Position numbers and translations under genes: made by a program. Below are positions 1-10,527 of a stretch of 64,000 bases of DNA, in pieces. Numbering within the stretch: position 1 is the stretch's first letter; the number at the start of each line of letters is the position of its first letter. The notes beneath the pieces were generated by a model that saw only the letters and a program-made list of their open reading frames with translations, made no database searches and had not been told where the DNA came from. The stretch covers positions 1 through 64,000 of the forward strand of contig JARBJD010000150.1 of assembly GCA_033064195.1 (NCBI GenBank). The letters run 5' to 3'. Source of the stretch: Blattamonas nauphoetae (Eukaryota; Preaxostyla; Oxymonadida).

Positions 1-169
1 AAACATAACTAGTGCAGTGAGGACGATAGTTGAGACAACATCGCCCACCACAATAAGATCATCCCATCAATTGTTTTTCTCTCCATCTGACTAGACATCT
101 AGTGGGATGATTTTGAAAAAAACACTCATGATCAGCTATTTGAGGTGTGAAAGAGTTATTTAAGAGAGA

Positions 170-865
170 TTGGAAAAGTTGACAAAAAGAATGGCGACGG
201 TTGGTTTCGATGTGTGCTCGAACTTTTCTATGATGTCAAAAATATTGACCCATGTGGTCCCAAAAAGATCGAAGTCCGTGCATTCCCGTCGTCGAAAAGG
301 ACGGCAATCGAGGCGAGACGAATCAACTTCGGGTACTAACAGTTCAATTTCGTACTCGTCTTCACCATCATATTACTCCGGCTCGGACACACCTTCGGGA
401 AGATCTATCGATTCAGATAGCAGCGGAACATTTTCAAGGCAGCATACTACTTCAAGAAGAAAAAGAGATCGGAATCAACTACGAAAAAAGAGGTTCGTGA
501 CATCCAGACGTGATGACAGACATGATCACAGCAGTCTCCTTCACTACAACAGACAGAGTCAAGAAAAGTTTAGAAAGCGGATAAGACGAGATATTAAGAA
601 GATAGAACCAACATTTTCCGACAATTGGTTACAAGCTGCTCTACCAACACAGCAACGGGATGTGGCAAACGCATCCACGTCACATATGAAACATATCCTC
701 GGAATACCAACAGAAATCGCAGCAAACAGCCAACTTCTTACAGAATTCCAAAGAATTCAAGATCAGGCCCTAAGGACATCATCACAGTCAAGCCTGTCAT
801 CGATCGCAAGAATGGCTGAAGCCTACGACATGGTCTGTCGAGGTGAGCCTGAAAACACATTCTAA
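170..865 (+). pseudogene. gag-like ORF of element A
   Basis: This is a 231-residue reading frame rich in Ser, Arg and Lys, with Arg-rich clusters in its first two thirds. It has no recognisable enzyme domain. Its position upstream of reverse transcriptase and its composition fit the nucleic-acid-binding ORF1 of DIRS elements. The call rests on position and composition alone. It is treated as a part of the fossil element. Confidence 0.45.
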
Positions 866-1279
866 ACCTCATCACACAATCAATAGTCGACTCAGCGGAC
901 GCGGCGACATGTTGTGAGTACGGTCGATACGTGAATCCAGCAAATTACAATCGCGTCTCCACGATCCTTGGATTGACGCAGCCGATCAACACGGCTTCGG
1001 ATCTACTACTCCCGCCCAATCAAGCAAATTCATACCCTCCATCGATAACTTTATCTTCGTTGCCACCGCCACAGCAAGCGTATTCATACCAACCAATCCC
1101 TTCAACACAAGGGTTTTTTCTCCCCACGAGGGGGACGGGCCACCCCCCGACTCAAACAAAGGGCCCCACAACCGTCAATCGTTCAAGCAGCCACCAAGAC
1201 GCAACTAGTCAGTCACTGTGCGACGCCGAGTCGGCTTCTCAATGCAATCGCGGAGTGGACGAGGATTGGAAGGCGAGAG

Positions 1280-3290
1280 CGTGTGGAGAAGGGGGCACAA
1301 TGGAAGTGGAAAGACGAGGAATCAGTCAAGAGGTTACAGGAAGTGCCATGGGCTCCCCAGTTCAAGGGGCAATGCTGTGGAGACCCAAGCATATCGAATC
1401 TTATTGAGGAGGAAATAAAGACGGGTGTGGTTGTCCCGGTGCAACTGACGGAGGTCGCCCTCTCCTTCACACCTTCCTGGTCCCGAAACCAGGGGGGAAG
1501 TGGCGCAAGATCCTAAATGCCACTCCCTGAACTCCGAACTGACCATCGAACACTTCAAAATGGAGGATATCTCCACAGCAGTTCATTTCATCAACCAATC
1601 GTCTTGGTTGACCAGCATCGACATCAAGAACGCATACCAGCACATCATTGTCCCTCCTCATCTCCGCCGCTTCCTGTGCTTTCAATTCCAAAACCAATTC
1701 TATCAGTATGTGGGGATGCCGTTCGGGTTAGCGACGGCTCCACGAACCTTCACAAAGGTAATGCGAATTGCGGTGAAATCATTGAGGAGGCTCTCCAGAT
1801 TCCAGTAATTGCATATCTGGACGATCTTCTTCTGATTTGTCGGGACGAGATGGAATCACAATCGAAAACAGAGCTCGCAATGAGGATGTTGATGACTCTC
1901 GGGTTTCAAATGTCTCTCGACAAGTGCCAGATTGTTCCATCGCAGCAGATCGAATATCTTTGGTGGAGAATCGATTCGACGAATCAATCACTATCAATCA
2001 CTCCAAAGAGACAGTCTCGACTCCTCAATATGCTCAGAGTTGCCAAAGCACAAGCATTCAACAGATCAGTTGTTCCTGTTCGGTATCTCGCGCAGATAAT
2101 TGGAAACCTGAACCATCTCAGGACAGTGATCCCAGAAGCCAGCTTGTTTCTTCTGAAGATGATCAAAACCAAGGACGAAGCAGTAGGACAGGGAGGTTGG
2201 TTGTCCAATGCCATTCTAACACCAGCACTGATCGGGGAGATGACCTTTGGTCGACCCGGATCACCACGAACACACCGAAGACGTTCGAGGTCATCACACC
2301 TCAGGCCTGTCTCATAACGGATGCGAGCCCAACAGGATGGGGCTGTGTGGTCGAGATCTCAGGCGAAGAGACATACTTTCACGGAGAGTGGACACAGAAA
2401 CAGAGAGAGGAGACTTCGAATTGGAAAGAAACAGCTGCAGTGCGGTTTGCTGTTCTCACGGCGTCTCGACTATTGAAGGACAATCGCATATCAGCCATTC
2501 TGATCAAGAGCGACAACACGACAGCCGTATACAACTTGAAGAAGATGAGAGCAGGACCAACGTTGTGTCACATCACACGGAAGACCCTTCGGACCATCAA
2601 GGAAGTGGGTCTATTGGTCGCAGACATCCAACATATCCCAGGAGTGGAGAACTGCAAAGCGGATGCTCTCTCCCGATTACACCCACAAGCCGAGTACCAG
2701 CTACAGAAAACAGCGCTTCAACTGCTCCACGATCGATGGTGCTTCGATCCGCAAATCGATCTTTTCGCCTCAAGTCGGAATACTCAATGTCAAAGATACT
2801 TCTCACTCTACGAGGACGAAGGGGCAGTAGGAACGAATGCCCTCACAGTGAATTGGACGGGGATGAACTTCCCACTTATTCATCCTCCGATCTTAGTGAT
2901 ACCTCAGGTTTTGAGGAAACTGATGATCGAACCAGTGACGATGGGGGTTCTGATTACACCCAACTGGCAGAATCAGACATGGTCACAGCTTCTGAAGGAA
3001 TTGGAGGAGGAAGCCTTCGAACTCGGCGAATATTGTACGATGACAATGATGACCGACCAGGAATCGGAAGCGAGTCTGCCCCCCAGGGATGGTTCGCGCT
3101 TCTTTACTGGGCAAGAGAACCTGGCAGGACTCCTCTACTTTCGAGAGCTCTGCGATCTTGGAAGAATAGACCAGAAGGTGAGGGAGGTGGAGGAACACAG
3201 ATATAAGAACCGTGGTCCGTGGATGCGAGCTTGGAAGCTGTTCAAGCTGTTTTGCGAAGACAAAGGTCATCCACCAGCTGTGTTGATCAA
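1280..3290 (+). pseudogene. reverse transcriptase / RNase H region of element A
   Basis: Reverse-transcriptase signatures are visible: an SIDIKNAYQH palm motif, a GMPFGLATAP motif and a YLDDLLLI active-site motif. A DASPTGWG RNase H start and the DIRS/PAT-type LFASSRN...YFS region follow, ending near an NWQNQTWSQLLKEL motif. The family is DIRS-like rather than Gypsy because the post-RNase H region is diagnostic and a tyrosine recombinase follows. The region is broken. Frame details are deliberately not listed. Confidence 0.8.
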
Positions 3291-3304
3291 CAGGAAAACA
3301 AACA

Positions 3305-4189
3305 TTGAGGCAATATTATGTAGTTTCGTTATGCATCTCTCTCAACAATTCCCCTCCGCCTCATCAACTTGCACACGTTGCCGTTGTCAAGGTTGTTCAA
3401 TCCCTTGGTCTGTTCCACCCGTGTCTACACAGCAGACAATCACATCTTCAATCTTTCAGGAAGGTCTTTGAACGTAACCACCCCAAAAGAAAGTCAAAGC
3501 GCCACTACACAGTGATATGGAATATGGACCTGATCCTCTCATGGGTCCAGAAGAACGCAGAGCAAGCGAAGAACGACACATCACTCCAACAGTTGCGAAC
3601 ATTCATCCTCACACTCGCCACAACGATGTGCAGAAGAGAAGAGATCGTGAATTTATGTTGGAAGGACGTGTGTTTCGTCGAGGTGTCGGAACACATCCCA
3701 GAATCCTTCGCCACTATCTCCATCCACCCAAAACAGAATCAAACAGAAGCCGATTTGTGGTTTGTTAGAGACGAGGGTGATGAGTCGTTCTCTCCTTTCG
3801 TCGCACTCTCACTGCACAGAAAGAACATGCTCGACGAGCATCAGAAGAACCCTCAGAACGGATCGTTTGACGAACAAAGAGTGTGGAAGAGCTTCAAGAC
3901 AGGCTCTCCGTTGAAGATGACAGAAATTGCTGCGGGGCTGAAGAGTGTTCTGGCAGAGATAGGGGTCCCAGAGGAGTACGGACCGTACAGTATCAAACAT
4001 GCCGCAGTGAGTTACTTGAGACGAGTGGTGAGAGTTCCTCTCGAACTCTTGAACGGGTATGTGGGATGGTCGGCAAGATCCACCATCGCCGATGATTATT
4101 ACTCTTCACCAGTCCTCATTGGACTCACAGCTCCGCCACTGTCTGACAGTTGGTGGCAGCCCCTCAGGGGGCACGGCCAGAAGAAATAG
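3305..4189 (+). pseudogene. tyrosine recombinase ORF of element A
   Basis: The C-terminal half resembles lambda-integrase-type recombinases. It has an Arg in a helix followed by EEIVNLCWKDV, a later YSIKHAAVSYLRR box that matches the H-x-x-R region, and a distal tyrosine pair (ADDYYSSP). Tyrosine recombinases replace the DDE integrase in DIRS, Ngaro and PAT elements, so this supports the family assignment. The frame is open for about 294 residues. It belongs to the fossil element, not to the host. Confidence 0.75.
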
Positions 4190-4278
4190 CTTGACGAAAT
4201 TACCAAGCCGAAGAAGACATCTTTCTTTGTTTTCATCATTTTCTTTTATCTTGCCTTCCTGTTTCTTCTCCTTTCAAT

Positions 4279-4356
4279 ACTCAGGAGTTGGTAACCCTGG
4301 TTTGGTAGTGGTGTGAGAGCAAGGAACACCTTTCTACCAAACCAGTGCTTACCAAC
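4279..4356. repeat. internal complementary region of element A
   Basis: The segment starts with a near copy of the terminal sequence found again at 4694-4724 (direct orientation). It ends with 4330-4356, which is the exact reverse complement of 4702-4728 (27 bp). Combining direct and inverted copies of terminal sequence just inside one end is the DIRS hallmark used for circle formation during retrotransposition. Between this block and the terminus lie small GC-rich hairpins, for example around 4500 and 4565. Confidence 0.6.
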
Positions 4357-4693
4357 ATTTAGATCTGCCACACAACAGTAGGAAAGATCAGGATTGCGTT
4401 TTCGTTTGAATGCTGCAGTAGAGGCGGCTCTATCAATACATCTTCATGTAGTTCCACTTCACATTGTCCTTTTGGACTTCTCAGTTTCCTCCAGTTTTTG
4501 TTCCCCGTTGGGGATTTCTGGAACAATAGACCCAACTCCTCTCTTTTTTGCTTATCAACCACCCTTTCGAGGGTAGAACCGACACTGTGACCCTTGAGTC
4601 CCTTGTCGGGATACTTTTTTATTCTAGAACAGACAAATTGTTTTCTCATTGTTTGTTCAGGTGGATCGGCCACCCATGGTTTCACTTCGCCAG

Positions 4694-4728
4694 ACTCAGG
4701 AGTTGGTAAGCACTGGTTTGGTAGAAAG
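4694..4728. repeat. right terminal repeat of element A
   Basis: Positions 4702-4728 are the inverse of 4330-4356, and the whole segment resembles 4279-4308 in direct orientation. Host-like sequence begins within about 20 bp downstream, so this marks the right end of element A. No target-site duplication is expected for DIRS elements and none is claimed. Confidence 0.55.
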
Positions 4729-5152
4729 GAACAGGCCCTCTCCTCTCGTTCGGCCTGTCAGAAGACCAACCGCTGCCCGACGTTGTGCACTCGCAGCGAA
4801 TGGAGACAATGCTGATTGGATGCAAACTGATGAATGCGACGAGCAGAAGAGTGGGACGAAGGGAGGAAGTGATGGTTTGGAGAGAAGTGAGTCAGCAGTT
4901 GATTTGGAGTGCAGTTTGTCGGAGCGTGAACCACGCCAGCGGGACGACGATGATGGATGGGAACTTGGGAGGAAACGTGAGATGTGTGAACACGTCGTTC
5001 AGGGAGTGCCGACGCGAAGGGAACAGCGATCCATCGTTCTTCAACACGAATGTCACTCAGACAGCCACTGGCCGCCAAGTGTTCGACGCCTCATGCACAG
5101 CGACTCTCGTCTCGTACTCGCTCTGCACGTTCACAAACATGGTTCTGGCCTT

Positions 5153-5815
5153 TGCAGGCTCGCTTGGAGGAGCATTGCAGGCTCGCTTGGATGAGCAGTG
5201 CAGGCTCGCTTGGATGAGCATTGCAGGCTCGCTTGGAGGAGCATTGCAGGCTCGCTTGGATGAGCATTGCAGGCTCGCTTGGAGGAGCATTGCAGGCTCG
5301 CTTGGAGGAGCATTGCAGGCTCGCTTGGATGAGCATTGCAGGCTCGCTTGGATGAGCATTGCAGGCTCGCTTGGATGAGCATTGCAGGCTCGCTTGGATG
5401 AGCATTGCAGGCTCGCTTGGATGAGCATTGCAGGCTCGCTTGGATGAGCATTGCAGGCTCGCTTGGATGAGCATTGCAGGCTCGCTTGGAGGAGCATTGC
5501 AGGCTCGCTTGGATGAGCATTGCAGGCTCGCTTGGATGAGCATTGCAGGCTCGCTTGGATGAGCATTGCAGGCTCGCTTGGAGGAGCATTGCAGGCTCGC
5601 TTGGATGAGCATTGCAGGCTCGCTTGGATGAGCATTGCAGGCTCGCTTGGAGGAGCATTGCAGGCTCGCTTGGATGAGCATTGCAGGCTCGCTTGGATGA
5701 GCATTGCAGGCTCGCTTGGAGGAGCATTGCAGGCTCGCTTGGAGGAGCATTGCAGGCTCGCTTGGATGAGCAGTGCAGGCTCGCTTGGATGAGCATTGCA
5801 GGCTCGCTTGGAGGA
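5153..5815. repeat. 23-bp tandem array, 29 units
   Basis: The unit is gcattgcaggctcgcttgga followed by tga or gga, with a period of exactly 23. Counting the core gcaggctcgc from 5154 to 5798 gives 29 copies without indels. Because 23 is not a multiple of three, each strand cycles through all frames. The minus strand stays open in all three frames, which produces the spurious ASLQCSSKRACNA-type proteins. The array lies inside the disrupted beta-helix gene. Confidence 0.95.
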
Positions 5816-6135
5816 GCTTGTACCAAACCGAGGTTCCTCTGATAATGAGAAGTGGTCCGAAGTAAGGGGTCGGTCCAAATAGGACCAATGAGAACAAGAA
5901 CACTTCAAAACCTAGAAGATTCTGGTCACCTTACATTTTCCAATCATCAGGGCGAGCCCATGAAGAAAGGGACTGTCGCAATGCGACGAAAGAGGAAACA
6001 AAAAACTAATATGCTTGCAACAGAAAATCCTCAACGAGGAACAAAAAACTGTTGTAAGTCTTTGTAAAGAGAGTTCCAAAGGGAACTGGTAAACTGGTCC
6101 CCTGCCCCTCGCGGCTTGTGGTAGCAGGTCATCAA

Positions 6136-6212
6136 GAGGAACCTCGGTTTGGTACAAGCACCGCCCTTCCAGTAGGTGCTGTTCAAACCTCGGTCCCTCT
6201 GATAATGAGACT
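6136..6212. repeat. internal complementary region of element B
   Basis: The first part is the reverse complement of the left terminus around 5818-5841. The second part (6161-6212) is the reverse complement of the right terminus around 10245-10293. The two are fused head to tail as in a circle junction. Hairpins such as the one near 6070-6100 lie beside it. Confidence 0.65.
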
Positions 6213-9200
6213 TGAAAGGAACAGAAAGAAAACAAGTGATAGATAAGCTGAAAAGAAAAGGCATCCATTGTCTTGGGTTTTACTCTTTGGACCATGCTCG
6301 TTAGAGAGACCGTGACTCCCTTCGAAAGGGCTGCCACAGGCCGCTGAGTTGTCTTGACGCTATGATGACGCGGAGAGACTTCTGCTGCGACAGGCGCGAA
6401 GCGCGAACGGGAACAAACAGAGATCCTCACCGTTAAGATGGCAAGTGGATTCGTCATGAGAGTGCAACAACCTGCCTGCACGGTTGTGGAGAAGCACAGA
6501 GTGGACGGTAGTTCTGATATCTGGAGCTCTTGGTTCAGACATTTTCTTGTTCCAAATCTGTCGCGATGACGCGGCCGCTCGCTTTGATGCCGAACATCGT
6601 CATCCTTTCAAACGAATCAGCTCAAAGTTTGTCTTCTCCCTACGACTTTAGTGGCGGTGAACAAATCTCCCCTCCAATGGAGACTCCTTCCCTGTCCGTT
6701 GAACGTGTGGGGAGTACTTGTCGTTGTGTCCTTCTTCCCAAATTATTGCTGCAACGGAATGGCCTTGAAATGTGGCAAGTCGCCAACACTGTGAATGTGT
6801 CCCTCCATCACACCAGCTATGTAGTGATCATCACATCTTTTCTGTGAAACAACTGGTTCTGTTGACATTGCGATTTCCACAGTTTTCCCGATAGATAGTA
6901 TCTTGTTTCACTCTCTCCCTGGGCGTGGAATCGAAAGGTGGAGAATGTTTGTCCGCCTTTGATTCCAAGACTGCGTGTAGTGATCCTGGTCCTGTCGACG
7001 AAGTGCTTATCCGGGACATGTTGAGCATTCCTGTCGTCTGGTGATCTCTCAGTGTGGTTCTTGACAACATAACAACCAGAATTAATGACGGAATTGTGAT
7101 GTTGTTGACTATCTAGACTGTGTCAATTTAAATGGATGGAAATCGCAGTCGGAAAGGGAGTCTCAGCCGTTTTCATGAATTGTGGTTCTTCGGAGAAGAT
7201 GACAGTGTGGAGGATTCAGTCTTGATATGGCTCCGTTGATGATATCGGTGAGGTGAGTCGGATATATGGGGTGAGAGCGATAATCAATTCGTCCAACTTG
7301 AAAAGAAGGTAATGTCTTTAATCAGAGCAATTCCCGATGCCACGAGATTGGGCTCCAACTTGGGATGGTGAGCGAGTGAATCGTTGAGGAATTCGACGAT
7401 AGTGTTTATTCCGCCACAGCGACTTAGAACTTGATGGACTCCTCGCCATCTTTGACATCGTTGTATCGAGTTTGCGTCCTATGCCATATTTCTGCATTTT
7501 AATATTGACTTAATTGTCGCTGACGTTTCTGCGATGTCTTGACATCGAAAACTTTGATGCTTGTCGAACGGAGGTAATTTCGAGATGAATACGGTTGGGA
7601 CGCCACTTCCCTTTGCCTTGATGTTGCCATCTCACTTTTGCTGATTTATGGCTGGCAGATTCCGTTGTACTGAGATGGCAGCTGTCACTATCGTCTCGGA
7701 GTTGTCAATCATTGATGACGGATTACCATGGTTGAGCCTCTTGACGGGGAGGCTGGGAATGGGTGTCAACTTTGTGCGTTTCCCCCCTGCGCTTGACCGA
7801 ATGGATGACCCAAATGCAACTGGAACTTGAGTTGCGTGGCTATGAGCTTGCAGTTCTCTCCAAACGTTTTCTTCCTCCGATCGGCATCATTTGAATCTTG
7901 TGGACTTCATCTTGCTCTCAACGAAGGTCTGGACAATCGCAACTGGTACTTGAGTTGCCGCACATGTCGTTCAGGTTTGATTCTGATCTCCTTCCTTCGG
8001 AGATTGCTATCATTTGTGACGTTTTGTTGAACCAGGCAATCTTCGTGATGAATTGACACATCAGTGTCTGGTGACGTGATCGACAGTGGGCTGTCGTGGT
8101 TAGCGAGTAATATTTCCCGGATTTCCGTCGATAGTGCCACAGAGCTGAAAAATGGGAATCGTACATTCGCGATGATTCCAGGAATAGATTTGGAATATAT
8201 GAGGCTGCTGCCCGGGCCGTCACTCCAACTGTGACGAAAGGCTCGACATTTCCTTGCGTGAAATTCTTTCCGCTATCTGTATGAACAAAATCAACATGTC
8301 TCGGTGTTGGACAGGCGAGAGTATAGTTCTCAACAATCTTGAAGACTGAGTATGGCCCATGAGCGATGATGCCCGAAATAAACTGAATATGTGAGAAACT
8401 GCTGTCCGAGTTGATGAGAATATCTTGCTTTCAGGCGATACCGAACAATCGAGGCAATCGTATCGTGGGCTCGCTTCATTGTTTCGGGAGTGATTATACT
8501 TTGATGGGAAGACACCAGGGAAGACAGTGTGAGAGTTACTGTCGGAGGAATCATCATCTGGTAGCACTGCCTATTCGGCTTCCCCCCAATTTCGAAAAGA
8601 GGAACGGATGAAGGATCCGATTGGTAATAGAGTGTTATTTTGATATTCTTGTCTCTAGGAACGACTCAACGGGATCCAAGTGTGTTGTTTGGAACATTTT
8701 ATCTTGCTGAACCGGGGTTCACTAGGAAGCTATATCGACCTCCCATTTAAACGGTGTTTCAACGAAACGTTTCCAATATTGTCATTCAACGTCAAATCGA
8801 GTCTGATTGTCGAGCTGAAGGGGGGCTTTAATAAGCGAAGGATGATGTTCGTATTTTGGGCTGATTTATCGGTTCTAATCTTGTGAAGATTGTTTAGGTC
8901 GGTCCACAACCCGTTTAGCGCAACGTTAAGACCACTAGATGCCCCTCGCTTGACGGCATTGCGAGTTGTGAACCCCTGCTTGGATCAAGACGATCGGGGA
9001 ATTCAAAAGGGTTTTATCACTACTTGCCGGATAATAAATGGTCCATCGCTGATTTCTTTTAACTGTTGGGGGGATTGTTAATCCGCGGTTTCATTCCGAT
9101 CGCTTCTCCGTGAAATCTTGAAGAATGGTATTGACTCTTCTGGGGTCTCCGTCACTCAACTATTAACTGGATGTGATGCTCGGTAGGATCAAGATAGCTG

Positions 9201-9480
9201 CATCAACTATTCAGGATGATCGTCCGCAAATTAATGACTTGATTTATGAGGGTGGTGAAATACTCACTATTTGTAAAGATGCTGTGAAGATTCTGCTCGA
9301 TTTCGGTCGCTTATCCCCCCATTCTCCTTAAAGTCGACTGCGACGTATCTCCCCCAAATCGAGGAGTTTTTCTGTTTCGTGATGTCTCGATTGTTATCAC
9401 CCCATGACATCATGACCGGGGAGTGTAACAGTCTCGGCACGTGGAACTGGACACCTTGAGCACTTGTAGATGGTGCCATG

Positions 9481-9846
9481 TCAGCTAAGAGCGAATCTGG
9501 ATACTTTCAACCGCCTGGAAAAGTGGACGCTGCGGGAGGCATTTGTCCTGCAATCGCCACCACCGGATTTGGTTGATACGCCCCTAATCATAAACGGGGT
9601 GCCTCCTGTCTGGTTTGTTTTGCTCGGAGCAGGATTGTTGGACTGATTGTCATCGATTGAGTCGGATGCTGTGTCTGGCCGACGAGAGCACGCCGAAGTA
9701 CCGGAGTTGGGTGCTTGTGAATTGTACTTGTTATATCTTCGAACCTTCCTCCTCTGCAAGTAATTCGAACGCCTTTGAGATTGATCGGACAATCGCTTTG
9801 TCTTCTCCAACTTTCTTGCGAGCCTGGAAAGTGGTTGCAACTTCAT
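9481..9846 (-). pseudogene. possible gag-like remnant of element B
   Basis: This is an open frame of 121 residues, rich in Arg, Ser and Asn, lying where the first ORF of a minus-strand DIRS-like element should be. No domain is recognised. It could also be chance coding in a decayed region. Confidence 0.25.
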
Positions 9847-10290
9847 TCAGAATTTAGAGAGATTCTGGTGAGTGGAGGCTGGAACTTCGTCAGAAGAGAT
9901 ACTCGTCGATTCTGAAGAGGTCGTTTGATCGTGATTCAAATCGTCGCCCAGAGTGTTGGTGCTTCAAGCTTTGAGTCCATTGTTGCGATATATTCAATGG
10001 ATGACGAGTGCGAGATTAGTGTTGTGGGAGAGGAACGTGATAAGACGACTGAACAGTTTTAATCTTCGTTTCGTTTGTCAGAAGAAATGTCGTCGATTCT
10101 TCGCCTCGTTGGCAATTTATGTTTAGTTGAGTAAGGTGTCGCATAATTTCGAGAAAGGCGTTCGTGCAGGGGGAAGGAAAACATCTGAAGTGTTCATAAT
10201 CATTGTGTTCAATTTAGACCGACCCCTTACTTCGGACCACTTCTCATTATCAGAGGGACCGAGGTTTGAACAGCACCTACTGGAAGGGCG

Positions 10291-10527
10291 GTGCATTGCA
10301 GGCTCGCTTGGATGAGCATTGCAGGCTCGCTTGGAGGAGCATTGCAGGCTCGCTTGGAGGAGCATTGCAGGCTCGCTTGGAGGAGCATTGCATGCTCGCT
10401 TGGAGGAGCATTGCAGGCTCGCTTGGAGGAGCATTGCAGGCTCGCTTGGAGGAGCATTGCAGGCTCGCTTGGATGAGCATTGCAGGCTCGCTTGGAGGAG
10501 CACTGCAGGCTCGCTTGGAGGAGCAGC
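10291..10527. repeat. 23-bp tandem array, 10 units (continuation of the first array)
   Basis: It has the same unit and phase as the array at 5153-5815. The core recurs from 10298 to 10505 at exact 23-bp spacing, giving 10 copies, one with a point change (gcatgctcgc near 10390). It starts immediately at the right terminus of element B and runs into the beta-helix coding remnant. It is therefore best read as the other half of one original array. Confidence 0.95.

Larger units (their letters stand above)
1..4730 (+). mobile_element. DIRS-like tyrosine-recombinase retrotransposon (element A), left end not in window
   Basis: The parts run in DIRS order: a basic, serine-rich gag-like ORF (about 170-865), a linker, a reverse transcriptase / RNase H region (about 1280-2700), the conserved LFASxxN-type region that follows RNase H in DIRS/PAT elements (about 2740-3000), and a tyrosine-recombinase ORF (3305-4189). 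It ends in the split, partly inverted repeats typical of the family (4279-4356 and 4694-4728). No LTRs and no DDE integrase are seen. The element looks broken, with roughly three to five interruptions, although overlapping frames are normal for DIRS. Long open stretches suggest a fairly young copy. The left terminus was not found and probably lies outside the window. Confidence 0.8.
5818..10293 (-). mobile_element. Old DIRS-like element (element B) inserted in the 23-bp array
   Basis: The ends carry inverted repeats: 5826-5881 matches the reverse complement of about 10205-10262. Segment 6136-6212 joins the complement of the left extremity (about 5818-5841) to the complement of the right extremity (about 10245-10293). 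This is the arrangement of a DIRS internal complementary region. The interior shows no intact gene. A basic 121-residue minus-strand frame at 9481-9846 could be a gag-like remnant, and weak pol-like shards lie between about 7900 and 8570. The coding orientation would be minus. The element is heavily decayed, with many breaks, and older than element A. Confidence 0.6.

Noticed and set aside
5057-5908. Long minus-strand open frames of 231-283 codons (ASLQCSSKRACNA-type)
   Set aside because: They arise only because the 23-bp repeat lacks minus-strand stops in every frame. Codon composition is that of the repeat and no domain is present.
7640-8570. Gypsy-type integrase fragments on the minus strand
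   Set aside because: A few residues looked integrase-like, but no zinc-binding or DDE pattern holds. The DIRS-type end repeats argue for a different family.
6220-9480. Candidate host genes in the long stretch of short frames
   Set aside because: No frame exceeds about 120 codons or matches a family. The stretch lies between matching termini, so decayed element sequence is the simpler explanation.
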